Positions 36,337-46,201 of a DNA stretch of 64,000 nt are shown here, piece after piece. The position numbers and the translations under genes are program-made. The stretch spans positions 1 to 64,000 of the forward strand of contig NZ_VCNK01000013.1 in the NCBI RefSeq assembly GCF_006265095.1, read 5' to 3'. The DNA comes from Phaeobacter sp. B1627. Lineage in GTDB: Bacteria > Pseudomonadota > Alphaproteobacteria > Rhodobacterales > Rhodobacteraceae. The notes beneath the pieces were generated by a model that was given only the letters and a program-made list of their open reading frames with translations, searched no databases and had not been told where the DNA came from. The first letter of the stretch is position 1. Every line of letters starts with the position of its first letter.

Positions 36337-36873
36337 ATGAGCGCCCCCCGGTTGATCGCACGCCACTACCACGCCCATGCGCATGAGGATGCGCCCCACG
36401 ACAGCGTGGTGCTGGACTATGACGGACGCTTCCTGCGCCGCAAGGTTCTGACCTGCGAGAGTGGCGACCGCCTGCTGGTGGACCTGCCGCAGACCACATC
36501 GCTCGACCATGGTGGGGTTCTATGCCTGGAGGGCGGCGGCGAAGTCACCGTTCTGGCCGCATCCGAACCGCTTCTGTCGGTCACCGCGGACCATCTGCCG
36601 CGCATTGCCTGGCACATCGGCAACCGCCACACCCCCTGTCAGATCGAAGAGACCCGCCTGTTGATCCAGCGCGATCACGTGATCCGTGCGATGCTGGACC
36701 ATCTTGGCGCCCACTGCGAGGAGGTGGAGGAGCCGTTCACGCCGGAAGGCGGGGCCTATGGTCACGGCCGCACCCATTCCCATGAACATGGCCATACCCA
36801 TCACGATGGCAGCCACAGCCACGCCACGGACCACAGCCACGCGCACGCACATGGCCGCCCGCATGACCACTGA
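36337..36873 (+). CDS. ureE: Urease accessory protein UreE (nickel metallochaperone)
   Basis: This 178-aa nickel-binding protein has the UreE core (LPRIAWHIGNRHTPCQ with the metal-binding His) and a strongly His-rich C-terminal tail from about residue 145, with well over a dozen His. ATG 36337 is chosen because the start of the UreE fold lies there; the frame is open further upstream. Confidence 0.95.
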   Translation: MSAPRLIARHYHAHAHEDAPHDSVVLDYDGRFLRRKVLTCESGDRLLVDLPQTTSLDHGGVLCLEGGGEVTVLAASEPLLSVTADHLPRIAWHIGNRHTPCQIEETRLLIQRDHVIRAMLDHLGAHCEEVEEPFTPEGGAYGHGRTHSHEHGHTHHDGSHSHATDHSHAHAHGRPHDH

Positions 36874-37507
36874 CGGGACGCTGCTGTTGATGCAATGGCT
36901 CTCGCCTGCCTATCCGGTCGGGGCATTCGCCTATTCCCACGGGCTGGAGGGCGCGGTCGAGGCCGGGATGGTCACGACGGGGGCCACTCTCTCTGATTGG
37001 CTCGCGGATTTGCTGTCTCATGGCGGCGCGCGCTCCGACGCGCAGCTGCTTGCCTGCGCCTATCGCGCCGAAACGCAGGAGGAGCTGGCAGAGATAGACA
37101 GCACGGCCCGCGCCTTTTGCCCCTCGGCCGAACGCCTGCGGGAAACCGATCTGCAGGGCGCCGCCTTCTGCCAGACCACTGCCGGGATCTGGGGCGATGA
37201 TGCTGGCGCGCTCACCTATCCGGTGGCGGTTGGCCATGCAGCCCGGCGCCATGACATCCCGCTGGAGCTGACCCTGCAGATGTATCTTCAGGCCTTCACC
37301 TCCAACCTCATCGCAGCCGGTCAGCGGCTGTTGTCACTCGGGCAGCTCGAGGCACAGCAGCGCCTCGCAGCGCTTGCGCCCGAAATCTGCGAGACGGCCC
37401 GGGCTGCCCTGGCCGGTGATCTCGACGATCTGCATGGCGCAACATTTGCCGCCGACATCGCCTCCATGCGGCACGAAACCCAATACTCAAGGATCTTTCG
37501 CTCATGA
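36863..37507 (+). CDS. ureF: Urease accessory protein UreF
   Basis: This helical 214-aa protein forms the UreD-UreF-UreG complex. It begins [15 protein letters not shown] with the conserved [13 protein letters not shown]. It overlaps the end of ureE; ATG 36851 is an alternative start. It overlaps ureG by ATGA. Confidence 0.95.
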   Translation: MTTDGTLLLMQWLSPAYPVGAFAYSHGLEGAVEAGMVTTGATLSDWLADLLSHGGARSDAQLLACAYRAETQEELAEIDSTARAFCPSAERLRETDLQGAAFCQTTAGIWGDDAGALTYPVAVGHAARRHDIPLELTLQMYLQAFTSNLIAAGQRLLSLGQLEAQQRLAALAPEICETARAALAGDLDDLHGATFAADIASMRHETQYSRIFRS

Positions 37508-38145
37508 CATCACACAACGGCCCTCTGCGTGTTGGAATCGGCGGCCCCGTGGGCGCAGGCAAGACCACCCTCACAGCGCAGCTCGCCCGCGCCCTCAAGG
37601 ATCACCACTCCATCGGTGTCATCACCAATGACATCTATACCCAGGAAGACGCCGAAGCGCTGATGCGCCAGCAGATCCTGCCCCAGGATCGGGTGATCGG
37701 GGTCGAGACCGGCGGCTGCCCGCATACAGCCATCCGCGAGGATGCCTCGATCAACCTCGCCGCAGTGGCAGAAATGCGCACGCGCCACCCCGAGATCGAA
37801 ATCGTATTGATCGAATCCGGTGGCGACAATCTCTCTGCGACATTCTCGCCGGAACTGGCGGATGTGACGCTCTATGTGATCGACGTGGCCGCAGGCGAGG
37901 AGATCCCGCGCAAGGGTGGCCCTGCCATCACCCGGTCAGATCTGCTGATCATCAACAAGACCGATCTGGCCCCCTATGTGGGCGCCTCGCTCGAGGTGAT
38001 GGAGCGTGACGCCACCCGGATGCGGCGCGGCTTGCCCTTTGTCTTCACCGCCCTGCGCCATGGCAAAGGGGTGGAGGACGTGGTGCGCCACCTCTGCGAG
38101 ATCGGCGGCATCGACGCGCCTGCGGTTGCCGAAGAACGGGCCTGA
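37504..38145 (+). CDS. ureG: Urease accessory GTPase UreG
   Basis: This 213-aa SIMIBI GTPase drives nickel insertion. The P-loop is [12 protein letters not shown], the nickel-binding motif is CPH (in [13 protein letters not shown]) and the specificity motif is NKTD. It is the last gene of the urease operon. Confidence 0.98.
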   Translation: MTSHNGPLRVGIGGPVGAGKTTLTAQLARALKDHHSIGVITNDIYTQEDAEALMRQQILPQDRVIGVETGGCPHTAIREDASINLAAVAEMRTRHPEIEIVLIESGGDNLSATFSPELADVTLYVIDVAAGEEIPRKGGPAITRSDLLIINKTDLAPYVGASLEVMERDATRMRRGLPFVFTALRHGKGVEDVVRHLCEIGGIDAPAVAEERA

Positions 38146-38305
38146 TCCTGAAGCCGCAGAACTGTTCTGACCGCAGGGACATCCGATAGACCTGTCGTCA
38201 GGGAGCGTCATCAGGCGGCGGGGGCGTCAGGGGAAAAGCGTCACGCGGTACCACATCATGACGGGCCGGCTGCAAAACCCAACGGCCCGGCGGCGATCCC
38301 GGCTG

Positions 38306-38440
38306 TCACAGCCCGGCGGTCACGTCCTGATGGATGGCATGGGACGCCCTGTGACACCCTCCCTCGGCGGCATAGGCCTTGGACAGGGAGACGCCCGCAA
38401 TCAGGGCAACGAGGGCAACAGTTTTAATGTGCTGAATCAT
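38306..38440 (-). CDS. 44-aa secreted peptide
   Basis: A 45-codon frame with a strong ribosome site (CGGAGGAC, 7 nt before ATG) encodes a clear signal peptide (HIKTVALVALIAGVSLSKAYA) followed by only about 20 residues with one Cys and three His. It is divergent from pgi. I do not recognise a family. The ribosome site and signal peptide support it. Confidence 0.55.
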   Translation of the reverse strand: MIQHIKTVALVALIAGVSLSKAYAAEGGCHRASHAIHQDVTAGL

Positions 38441-38825
38441 ATCAATGTCCTCCGACAGCTGAGCGCGCAAAAGCGCCCTTCGATAGGACTTTGATACACC
38501 CGATGCCGCGCCCGAAATATGAACCGCTTCACACAGGCTGTGAAAAAGTCAGATCTCCTGTTGGTCCGTCTCCGCCCCCGTGCCATATAGTTTCAAGGTA
38601 GGGACAAGCGGGAAATCCAGTCCATGCGGGCAATGACGACAGACCGGCCCTTCTGTGCGCCCCTTCCTGCGCGCGCCCTGACATGGCATTGTAACACTTG
38701 AGAAATAGAACTGGAATTGTTAGCGCTAACTTGGCATATAGGCGAAGAGACTCACCCCCTGAGCCCCCTGCGCCAAGGTCAGGCCTCTTCTGTCCAACGC
38801 CCGAGACCCACAAGGAGCTGATCCG
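38441..38825. promoter_or_regulatory. Region upstream of pgi
   Basis: These 385 bp separate the 44-aa peptide (leftward) from pgi (rightward). They contain the LacI-type palindrome at 38719-38730. No protein gene is supported; the short frames here lack ribosome sites. Confidence 0.5.
38719..38730. promoter_or_regulatory. LacI-family operator GTTAGCGCTAAC
   Basis: A perfect 12-bp palindrome lies 95 bp before the pgi start. The centre TTAGCGCTAA is the usual LacI/GalR-family operator type, so the ED operon is probably repressed by a sugar-responsive LacI-type protein not encoded in this window. Confidence 0.7.
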
Positions 38826-40436
38826 ATGAGCGATATTTGGCACCAACTCACCGCCCACCGCGCCACCACCGAAGCCACACCGATTGCATCACTGTTCGAC
38901 GCGGACAACGCCCGGTTTGACGGCTTCTCGGCCGAGGTCGACGGTCTGTTGATGGATTATTCCAAAACCGCGCTGGATGGCACGGCGCGCACGCTTTTGC
39001 TGCAGCTTGCCGATCAAGCCGGCCTCAAGGGCCGCATCGACGCGCTGATGTCGGGGGAAAAGATCAATACCACCGAAGACCGGGCGGTTCTGCACACCGC
39101 CCTGCGTGCACCTGAGGACGCCGAAATCACGGTGGACGGGGAAAATGTCGTGCCCGCCATTCAGGACGTGCTGAGCCGGATGGGCGCGTTTTCCACCGCA
39201 TTGCGGACCGGCAGCTACACCACCGCCTCAGGCGCGGCGTTTACCGATGTGGTGAACATCGGCATCGGCGGCTCTGACCTTGGTCCGGCGATGGCGACGC
39301 TGGCGCTCGCGCCCTATCACGACGGGCCGCAGTGCCATTTTGTGTCCAACGTGGACGGTGCCCATATCCATGACGTGCTGAACCGTCTTGATCCGGCGAC
39401 GACGCTGATTATCATCGCCTCCAAGACCTTCACCACGATCGAAACGATGACCAATGCCAGGACCGCGATCTCCTGGCTGCAGTCCGCCTTGGGACAGGAC
39501 GTCTCCGGCCATCTGGCGGCCGTGTCCACCGCAATGGACAAGACCGCCGCCATGGGCATTCCCGACTCGCGCGTGTTTGGCTTTGCCGACTGGGTCGGCG
39601 GCCGCTATTCGATGTGGGGGCCGATCGGCCTGCCGATCATGATCGCAGTCGGCCCGGACAACTTTCGCGCCTTTCTTCAGGGCGCGGCTGCAATGGATAC
39701 CCATTTCCGCACCGCCCCGCTTGATCGGAACCTGCCTGCGCTTCTGGGGCTGATCGGCATCTGGCACAGCAACATCTGCGGCTACGGATCCCGCGCGGTG
39801 CTGCCCTATGATCAGCGGCTGGCCCGCCTGCCCGCCTACCTGCAGCAGCTCGACATGGAATCCAACGGCAAATCGGTCGCTTTGGACGGCACCCCGCTGC
39901 CGCGCAGCTCCGGCCCTGTTGTCTGGGGCGAGCCGGGCACCAATGGCCAACACGCCTTTTACCAGCTGCTGCATCAGGGCACACAGGCGATCCCGGCGGA
40001 ATTCCTGATTGCGGCCGAAGGTCACGAAAGCGACCTCGGGCATCAGCACAATCTCCTCAAGGCGAACTGCCTCGCCCAATCCGAGGCGCTGATGCTGGGA
40101 CGGTCCCACACTGAGGCCCGCAAAATCGCCGAGAGCCGGGGCTTTGAGGGGGCCGATGCGGACCGTATGGCCGGGCACCTTGCCTTCCCCGGCAACCGCC
40201 CGTCGGTCACGCTGGCCTATCCGAAACTCACACCTTTCGTGCTTGGGCAGATCATCGCACTATATGAACACCGGGTCTTCACCGAAGGCGCGATATGGGG
40301 CATCAATTCCTTTGACCAATGGGGCGTTGAGCTGGGCAAGGAATTGGCGACCGGCCTTCTGCCCATGGTCGAGGGGGGCGATGCTTCCGCAAAAGACGGC
40401 TCCACCCGTGGCCTGCTCGCCAGACTGAACACGTGA
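38826..40436 (+). CDS. pgi: Glucose-6-phosphate isomerase
   Basis: This 536-aa enzyme interconverts glucose 6-phosphate and fructose 6-phosphate. The motifs are [23 protein letters not shown]-type region [12 protein letters not shown] and the C-terminal [23 protein letters not shown] precedes ATG. It is first in the pgi-zwf-edd-eda row and links fructose to the Entner-Doudoroff route. Confidence 0.97.
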   Translation: MSDIWHQLTAHRATTEATPIASLFDADNARFDGFSAEVDGLLMDYSKTALDGTARTLLLQLADQAGLKGRIDALMSGEKINTTEDRAVLHTALRAPEDAEITVDGENVVPAIQDVLSRMGAFSTALRTGSYTTASGAAFTDVVNIGIGGSDLGPAMATLALAPYHDGPQCHFVSNVDGAHIHDVLNRLDPATTLIIIASKTFTTIETMTNARTAISWLQSALGQDVSGHLAAVSTAMDKTAAMGIPDSRVFGFADWVGGRYSMWGPIGLPIMIAVGPDNFRAFLQGAAAMDTHFRTAPLDRNLPALLGLIGIWHSNICGYGSRAVLPYDQRLARLPAYLQQLDMESNGKSVALDGTPLPRSSGPVVWGEPGTNGQHAFYQLLHQGTQAIPAEFLIAAEGHESDLGHQHNLLKANCLAQSEALMLGRSHTEARKIAESRGFEGADADRMAGHLAFPGNRPSVTLAYPKLTPFVLGQIIALYEHRVFTEGAIWGINSFDQWGVELGKELATGLLPMVEGGDASAKDGSTRGLLARLNT

Positions 40437-40513
40437 CCCAACCCATACCCCGTGGCTGAGCATTCAGACACGACACATCAGACACCAAAGCCAGACAAGA
40501 GGACGACACCCCA

Positions 40514-41965
40514 ATGGTATCCCGCGTCATCCCCGTAGACAGTTTCGATTTCGTCCTCTTCGGCGCCACCGGCGACCTTGCGCGGCGCAAAATCCTGCCC
40601 AGCCTGTTCCACCGGTTCCAGATCGGCCAGTTCGACGAAAGCTGCCGCATCATCGGTGCCTCGCGCAGCCAGATGGATCAGGCCGGATTTCAGACCCTGG
40701 TCAGCGACGCGCTGACCGAATTCGGCGGCGTCCCCAAAGAGGACCAGGCCGATGTCGACCGGTTTCTGGCGCTGCTGGACTATGCGTCGGTCGATGCCCG
40801 TGGTGACGGTGGCTGGTCCGATCTCGGTGCCAAGCTGCGCGAAGGGGTCGTGCGCGCCTTCTATCTTTCGGTCGCGCCCAGCCTGTTTGGGGATATCGCC
40901 GGTCAGCTCAAGGCGACCGGCATCGCGGATGACGAAAGCCGTATCGTGGTCGAGAAACCCTTTGGCCACGATCTGGCCTCGGCTCAGGCGCTAAACGCCG
41001 CGCTGCGGGCCCATTTCCGCGAAGACCAGATCTACCGGATCGACCACTACCTCGGCAAGGAGACGGTGCAGAACCTGATGGCCCTGCGCTTTGCCAACTC
41101 GCTGTTTGAGCCGCAGTGGAATTCGCACCACATCGACCATGTCCAGATCACCGTCGCCGAGAGCATCGGCGTCGCCGGGCGTGGCGAATACTATGACAAA
41201 TCCGGCGCCATGCGGGACATGGTGCAGAACCACCTGATGCAGCTCCTCTGCCTCACCGCGATGGAGCCGCCCTCCACCTTTGAACCCAACGCGGTTCGCA
41301 ACGAGAAACTGAAGGTGATCGAAAGCCTGGAGGCGACGCCGATCGACAATATCGTGCGCGGTCAGTACCGGGCCAAGGAAGGCGGCGACAGCTACCTTGA
41401 TCATGCCGGCGACCGGCATTCGCGCACCGAGAGCTTTGTCGCGATGAAGGTCGAGGTGGCCAACTGGCGCTGGGCGGGAACGCCCTTCTATCTGCGGACC
41501 GGGAAATGCCTGCGCCAACGGGTCTCGGAGATCGCAGTCTACTTCCGCAAGCCGCCGCACAACATCTTTGGCGAGGACAATGCGATCGACGGCAATATGC
41601 TGGTGATCCGGCTGCAGCCGGACGAAGGCATCACGCTCAAGACCACCATCAAGGACCCCGGCCCCGGCGGCATGCGCCTCACCAGCGCGGATCTGGACAT
41701 GACCTTTGCCGACAGCCTGCCCGAGGCCGGACGCCCGCAGGACGCATACGAGCGGCTGATCATGGATGTGATCCGCGGCAACCAGACCCTGTTCATGCGC
41801 GGCGATGAGGTCGAGGCCGCCTGGGCCTGGGCCGATCCCATCGTGACCGCATGGGACGACTCCACCCGGGAGCCGCAGCCCTATGATCAGGGCGGCTCCG
41901 GTCCGGAGGATGCGCTTTTGCTGCTGCACCGCGATGGTCGTCGCTGGCGCCCCATCGGCGCCTGA
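40514..41965 (+). CDS. zwf: Glucose-6-phosphate dehydrogenase
   Basis: This 483-aa NAD(P)-dependent enzyme makes 6-phosphogluconolactone. The coenzyme-binding start is FGATGDLARRKILPSL and the active site is RIDHYLGKETVQN. It lies 77 bp after pgi. The usual lactonase gene pgl is not found next to it. Confidence 0.97.
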   Translation: MVSRVIPVDSFDFVLFGATGDLARRKILPSLFHRFQIGQFDESCRIIGASRSQMDQAGFQTLVSDALTEFGGVPKEDQADVDRFLALLDYASVDARGDGGWSDLGAKLREGVVRAFYLSVAPSLFGDIAGQLKATGIADDESRIVVEKPFGHDLASAQALNAALRAHFREDQIYRIDHYLGKETVQNLMALRFANSLFEPQWNSHHIDHVQITVAESIGVAGRGEYYDKSGAMRDMVQNHLMQLLCLTAMEPPSTFEPNAVRNEKLKVIESLEATPIDNIVRGQYRAKEGGDSYLDHAGDRHSRTESFVAMKVEVANWRWAGTPFYLRTGKCLRQRVSEIAVYFRKPPHNIFGEDNAIDGNMLVIRLQPDEGITLKTTIKDPGPGGMRLTSADLDMTFADSLPEAGRPQDAYERLIMDVIRGNQTLFMRGDEVEAAWAWADPIVTAWDDSTREPQPYDQGGSGPEDALLLLHRDGRRWRPIGA

Positions 41966-42063
41966 CCAACGCCCCTGATCAATACCCCTGACCGGGGCAC
42001 CCCGATCAAAGCCCGCCCAGAGACCCGTGACACGCAATCGAACTGACCGAAAAGAGGCACGCC

Positions 42064-43875
42064 ATGACGCTCCACGCCACGCTCGCCGCCGTTACTGACC
42101 GTATCATCGAACGCAGCGCCCCCACCCGTGACGCCTATCTGGCGCGGATGCGTGCCGCGAGCCTCAAGGGTCCGGCCCGCGCCCACCTCAGCTGCTCCGG
42201 GCAGGCCCATGCCTATGCCGCCACCGGCGAGGATCAGGACACGCTGGCCAGCGGCACCGGCGGTCACCTCGGCATTGTCACCGCCTATAACGACATGCTT
42301 TCGGCGCATCAGCCGTTTGAAACCTACCCGATGCTGATCCGGGAGGCCGTGCGCGAGGTCGGCGGCACCGCTCAGGTCGCAGGCGGCGTGCCCGCGATGT
42401 GCGATGGCGTCACCCAGGGCGAGGCCGGCATGGAGCTGTCTCTTTTCTCGCGCGACAGCATTGCCATGTCCGTGGGCATCGCCCTGTCGCACAATGTCTT
42501 TGACGCCGCTGTCTTTCTCGGCGTCTGCGACAAGATCGTCCCGGGTCTGGTGATCGGGGCGCAGGCGTTTGGCCACCTGCCCTCCGTCTTCCTGCCGGCC
42601 GGACCAATGACCTCGGGGCTGTCGAACGACGAAAAGGCCCAGATCCGTCAGAAGTTCGCCAAGGGCGAGGTCGGCCGGGACGAGCTGCTCAAGGCCGAAA
42701 TGGCCGCCTACCATGGTCCCGGCACCTGCACCTTCTACGGGACCGCCAACACCAACCAGATGTTGATGGAGTTCATGGGGCTGCACCTGCCCGGCTCTTC
42801 CTTTGTCAATCCGGGCACCGAGCTCCGCGATGCGCTGACCCGCGAAGGCGCCAAACGGGCGCTGTCGCTCTCTGCGCTCGGCAATGCCTACACCCCCACC
42901 TGCGATATCCTCGACGAGAAAGCATTCGTGAACGGCATCACCGGGCTGATGGCCACCGGGGGGTCGACCAACCTACTGATCCACCTGATCGCCATGGCGC
43001 GCGCCGGCGGCATCATCCTCGACTGGCAGGACTTCTCGGAAATCTCCGACGTGGTGCCGCTGCTGGCCCGCGTCTACCCCAACGGGCTCGCGGATGTGAA
43101 CCACTTCCATGCCAGCGGCGGCCTGGGCTATATGATCGGCCAGCTGCTGGACGCGGGCTTCCTGCATCCTGATACCAAGACGGTCACGGGCGAAGGCCTC
43201 GGCTCCTACCTGATGGAGCCCTTCCTCGACGGGCCCACCCTGACATGGCGTCAGGGCACACGCGAGAGCCTCAACGACAAGATCCTGCGCCCGACCTCCG
43301 ATCCGTTCCAGGCCAGCGGCGGGCTGGCGCGCCTGTCGGGCAATCTCGGGACCGGCGTGATGAAAATCTCCGCCGTCGCCGAGGAAAACCGGATCGTGGA
43401 GGCGCCTGCGCGCGTGTTTCATGACCAGGACGAGGCCAAGGCCGCCTTCAAGGCCGGCGAGCTGAACGAAGGCGATGTGGTGATCGTCGTCCGCTTCCAG
43501 GGGCCGAAGGCCAACGGCATGCCGGAACTTCATTCCATGACCCCCTTTCTGTCCATCATGCAAGGGCGCGGCCAGAAGGTGGCCCTGGTCACCGACGGCC
43601 GCATGTCCGGTGCTTCCGGCAAGGTGCCCTCGGCGATCCACGTGGTCCCCGAGGCGCTGGACGGCGGCCCGATCGCCAAGCTTCAGGACGGCGATATGGT
43701 CCGCGTCGACGCCGTCAGCGGCACGCTGGAGGTGCTGACCGAAGGTGTGATGGACCGCCCGGCCACCACCGCCGACCTCTCCGCCTATCAGCACGGAACC
43801 GGCCGCGAACTCTTTGCCCTGTTCCGAAATTCCGTCACTTCCGCCGATACAGGCGCAACCGTATTTGGAGTCTGA
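42064..43875 (+). CDS. edd: Phosphogluconate dehydratase
   Basis: This 603-aa Fe-S enzyme of the IlvD/Edd family turns 6-phosphogluconate into KDPG. Motifs are [31 protein letters not shown] and [12 protein letters not shown], with cluster cysteines. It is full length and has AAAGAGG upstream. Confidence 0.97.
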   Translation: MTLHATLAAVTDRIIERSAPTRDAYLARMRAASLKGPARAHLSCSGQAHAYAATGEDQDTLASGTGGHLGIVTAYNDMLSAHQPFETYPMLIREAVREVGGTAQVAGGVPAMCDGVTQGEAGMELSLFSRDSIAMSVGIALSHNVFDAAVFLGVCDKIVPGLVIGAQAFGHLPSVFLPAGPMTSGLSNDEKAQIRQKFAKGEVGRDELLKAEMAAYHGPGTCTFYGTANTNQMLMEFMGLHLPGSSFVNPGTELRDALTREGAKRALSLSALGNAYTPTCDILDEKAFVNGITGLMATGGSTNLLIHLIAMARAGGIILDWQDFSEISDVVPLLARVYPNGLADVNHFHASGGLGYMIGQLLDAGFLHPDTKTVTGEGLGSYLMEPFLDGPTLTWRQGTRESLNDKILRPTSDPFQASGGLARLSGNLGTGVMKISAVAEENRIVEAPARVFHDQDEAKAAFKAGELNEGDVVIVVRFQGPKANGMPELHSMTPFLSIMQGRGQKVALVTDGRMSGASGKVPSAIHVVPEALDGGPIAKLQDGDMVRVDAVSGTLEVLTEGVMDRPATTADLSAYQHGTGRELFALFRNSVTSADTGATVFGV

Positions 43876-43878
43876 TCC

Positions 43879-44529
43879 ATGCCCATTCTGCCCCAGGACG
43901 CCAGCAAACAGGCGCGCGAGATCTGCGCCCTTGCCCCTATCGTTCCCGTACTCGTGGTCCATGACGTTGCCCACGCCCGTCCCCTTGCCGAAGCGCTGGT
44001 CGCGGGTGGGTTGCCCGCGCTGGAGGTCACGCTGCGGACACCCGTCGCACTGGAGGTGATCCGCGAGATGGCCAAGGTCGAAGGCGGCGTCGTCGGTGCC
44101 GGTACTCTGGTCACCCCGGCCGACATTCGCGCCGCACTGGAGGCGGGCGCCAAATTCGGCGTCTCGCCCGGGGCCACCGACGTGCTGATGGAAGCCGCCG
44201 AGGCAGAAGGTCTGGCGATGCTGCCCGGCGCGGCCACCGCATCCGAGGCGATGGCGCTGCTGGCGCGGGGCTATGACATGCTGAAATTCTTCCCCGCCGA
44301 AGCCTCTGGCGGTGCCCCTGCCCTGAAGGCCATTGGCGCGCCCCTGCCGCAGATCTCCTTCTGTCCGACCGGTGGCGTCAGCCCGGCCAATGCCGACAGC
44401 TACCTGAGCCTGCCCAATGTGATCTGCGCCGGTGGCAGCTGGGTTGCGCCTGCGAAACTGGTCGAGGCAGGCGATTGGGCCGCAATCGAGGAGCTGGCCC
44501 GTGCCGCCAGCCAGTTGCCACGCGGCTGA
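43879..44529 (+). CDS. eda: KDPG aldolase (2-dehydro-3-deoxyphosphogluconate aldolase)
   Basis: This 216-aa class I aldolase splits KDPG into pyruvate and glyceraldehyde 3-phosphate. It shows GGLPALEVTLRTPVALE, the Schiff-base Lys in MLKFFPAEASGG and FCPTGGVS. It starts 3 bp after edd and ends the operon. Confidence 0.97.
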   Translation: MPILPQDASKQAREICALAPIVPVLVVHDVAHARPLAEALVAGGLPALEVTLRTPVALEVIREMAKVEGGVVGAGTLVTPADIRAALEAGAKFGVSPGATDVLMEAAEAEGLAMLPGAATASEAMALLARGYDMLKFFPAEASGGAPALKAIGAPLPQISFCPTGGVSPANADSYLSLPNVICAGGSWVAPAKLVEAGDWAAIEELARAASQLPRG

Positions 44530-44621
44530 TCTCCGCCATCTGCGGCCCCGTTTTGACACCCCGGCTCCGGCCCCTTCTCCGGCCGTGACCGCAGGTGCCG
44601 TGACGGGGGTGCAATTTTCCA

Positions 44622-44672
44622 CTTCATCTTTTCAAAAATACCTCGGGGAGCGCGAGGGGCAGCGCCCCTCGC
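44622..44672 (-). repeat. Dispersed hairpin element, copy 2 (reverse)
   Basis: Hairpin arms GCGAGGGGC (44652-44660) and GCCCCTCGC (44664-44672) are joined to the reverse complement of CCCCGAGGTATTTTTGAAAAGATGAA. It lies between the convergent eda and frcK genes, where it may act as a two-way terminator. Confidence 0.75.
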
Positions 44673-44753
44673 CACCAACAAAATCCGAATAATCAGATCA
44701 AACGGCGAACCAGTCTGAATGTCACTACACGCCCAGACTGCCCCGGTTTCCAG

Positions 44754-45428
44754 TCACGGCCACGTCAGATCAGACGGCAAGGATGCAGCATTGATGCGCG
44801 CCACATTCGCAAGATCATTGCCCCGCGCCCGCGCCTGTGCAGCAGCTTGGTCCAGACCATGGTCCCGCCAGCGTTGGACCAACCGTGCTTCCAGCTCCTC
44901 CACCGGCACAACAAGACGTACGGACAGGTCCCACAGCTCCGCCAGGTCGCGCCAGCCCGGTTCATCCAGCAGCAGATAGTTTCCTTCCACGATCACCACC
45001 CTGCAGCCGGGACCGACCTCTGCCGCTCCGGCCACGGCTATGTCGCGCGCGCGGTCAAACAACGGGTAGACCACCCGCTCCGAGGACTTCAGCGCCGCGC
45101 ACAGACGGGCAAAACCGTCGAGATCGAAGCTCTCGGGCGCCCCTTTTCGCTCCAGCAACCCCCGCGGCGCCAACATGGAGTTGTCGAGATGGAATCCATC
45201 CATCGGCACCACCTCGGTCGCAACTCCCCGGGCCGACATCGCCGCCGCCAAGGGGGCGGACAGCGTGGATTTCCCACTACCCGGCGCTCCTGAAATCGCA
45301 ACCAGCTGCCGCCGCGCGCTGCTCAGGTCAAGCCGCCCAAGCACCGTATCGCAGAGCGCCTGAAGGTCGGCCTCTGACGGGGCGCCTGCGGAGACGGCAC
45401 CCCGCATGTCACTCGGCGCTGCGGTCAT
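44754..45428 (-). CDS. frcK: Nucleoside/sugar kinase-like protein, FrcK type
   Basis: This 224-aa P-loop kinase of the uridine kinase/PanK (YfdC-like) family has Walker A SGAPGSGKSTL and MDGFHLDN. It overlaps the ABC ATPase gene by ATGA, the same place that frcK has in the rhizobial fructose operon. The phosphorylated substrate is not established for the family, and the symbol rests mainly on gene order. Confidence 0.8.
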   Translation of the reverse strand: MTAAPSDMRGAVSAGAPSEADLQALCDTVLGRLDLSSARRQLVAISGAPGSGKSTLSAPLAAAMSARGVATEVVPMDGFHLDNSMLAPRGLLERKGAPESFDLDGFARLCAALKSSERVVYPLFDRARDIAVAGAAEVGPGCRVVIVEGNYLLLDEPGWRDLAELWDLSVRLVVPVEELEARLVQRWRDHGLDQAAAQARARGNDLANVARINAASLPSDLTWP

Positions 45429-46201
45429 GCCGCGGACATGGCCGGATCCGGTTCCCGCGCGCCTGTCATATAGGCCACCGCATCTGACATCTCATGTTGC
45501 TTCGGATCAATCACACAGAGCCGCTTGCCCAGGCGATGCACATGGATGCGGTCTGCAACCTCAAACACATGGGGCATGTTGTGGCTGATCAGAATGATCG
45601 GAATACCACGCGAGCGGACGTCCTGGATCAACTCCAGCACCCGGCGGCTCTCCTTGACACCAAGCGCCGCAGTCGGCTCGTCCAGAATGATCACCTTGGA
45701 GCCAAAGGCTGCGGCGCGGGCCACGGCCACCCCCTGACGCTGACCGCCAGACAGGGTCTCGACCGCCTGGTTGATGTTCTGAATCGTCATCAACCCCAGA
45801 TCGTTCAGCTTTTCACGGGCCACATTTTCCATTCTGGCCCGGTCCAGCTGCCGCAGCACCTGGCCGCGCCAGCCGGGTTTGCGCAATTCGCGCCCCATGA
45901 ACATATTGTCGGCGATGGACAAGGCCGGAGACATGGCCAGCGTCTGATACACCGTCTCGATCCCGGCCTCGCGGGCGTCGATGGGAGAGTGGAAATTCAC
46001 CGGTTTGCCATCCAGCTCCACTGTGCCTTCGTCCGGGATCACCGCACCGGAGAGCGCCTTGATCAAGGTGGATTTTCCGGCGCCGTTGTCGCCGATCACC
46101 GCAAGGATCTCGCCCGGCATCAACTCGAAATCGCAATGATCTAGCGCCGTCACCCGGCCATAGCGTTTCACCAGACCGCGGCCTTTGAGAATAGGTTGCA
46201 T
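45425..46201 (-). CDS. frcA: Sugar ABC transporter ATP-binding protein, FrcA type
   Basis: This 258-aa single-domain ATPase has Walker A GDNGAGKSTL, signature LSGGQRQGVAVARA and Walker B VIILDEPTAALG. A single nucleotide-binding domain, rather than the double domain of RbsA, fits FrcA. ATG 46201 shares a base with the permease stop (TAATG); the frame upstream is rejected. Confidence 0.92.
   Translation of the reverse strand: MQPILKGRGLVKRYGRVTALDHCDFELMPGEILAVIGDNGAGKSTLIKALSGAVIPDEGTVELDGKPVNFHSPIDAREAGIETVYQTLAMSPALSIADNMFMGRELRKPGWRGQVLRQLDRARMENVAREKLNDLGLMTIQNINQAVETLSGGQRQGVAVARAAAFGSKVIILDEPTAALGVKESRRVLELIQDVRSRGIPIILISHNMPHVFEVADRIHVHRLGKRLCVIDPKQHEMSDAVAYMTGAREPDPAMSAA

Noticed and set aside
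38529-38858. 109-codon minus-strand frame over the pgi promoter
   Set aside because: It has no ribosome site, runs into the pgi coding region and crosses the LacI-type operator.
42973-44622. 549-codon minus-strand frame opposite edd and eda
   Set aside because: It spans two well-supported genes on the other strand and has low-complexity Gly/Arg composition.
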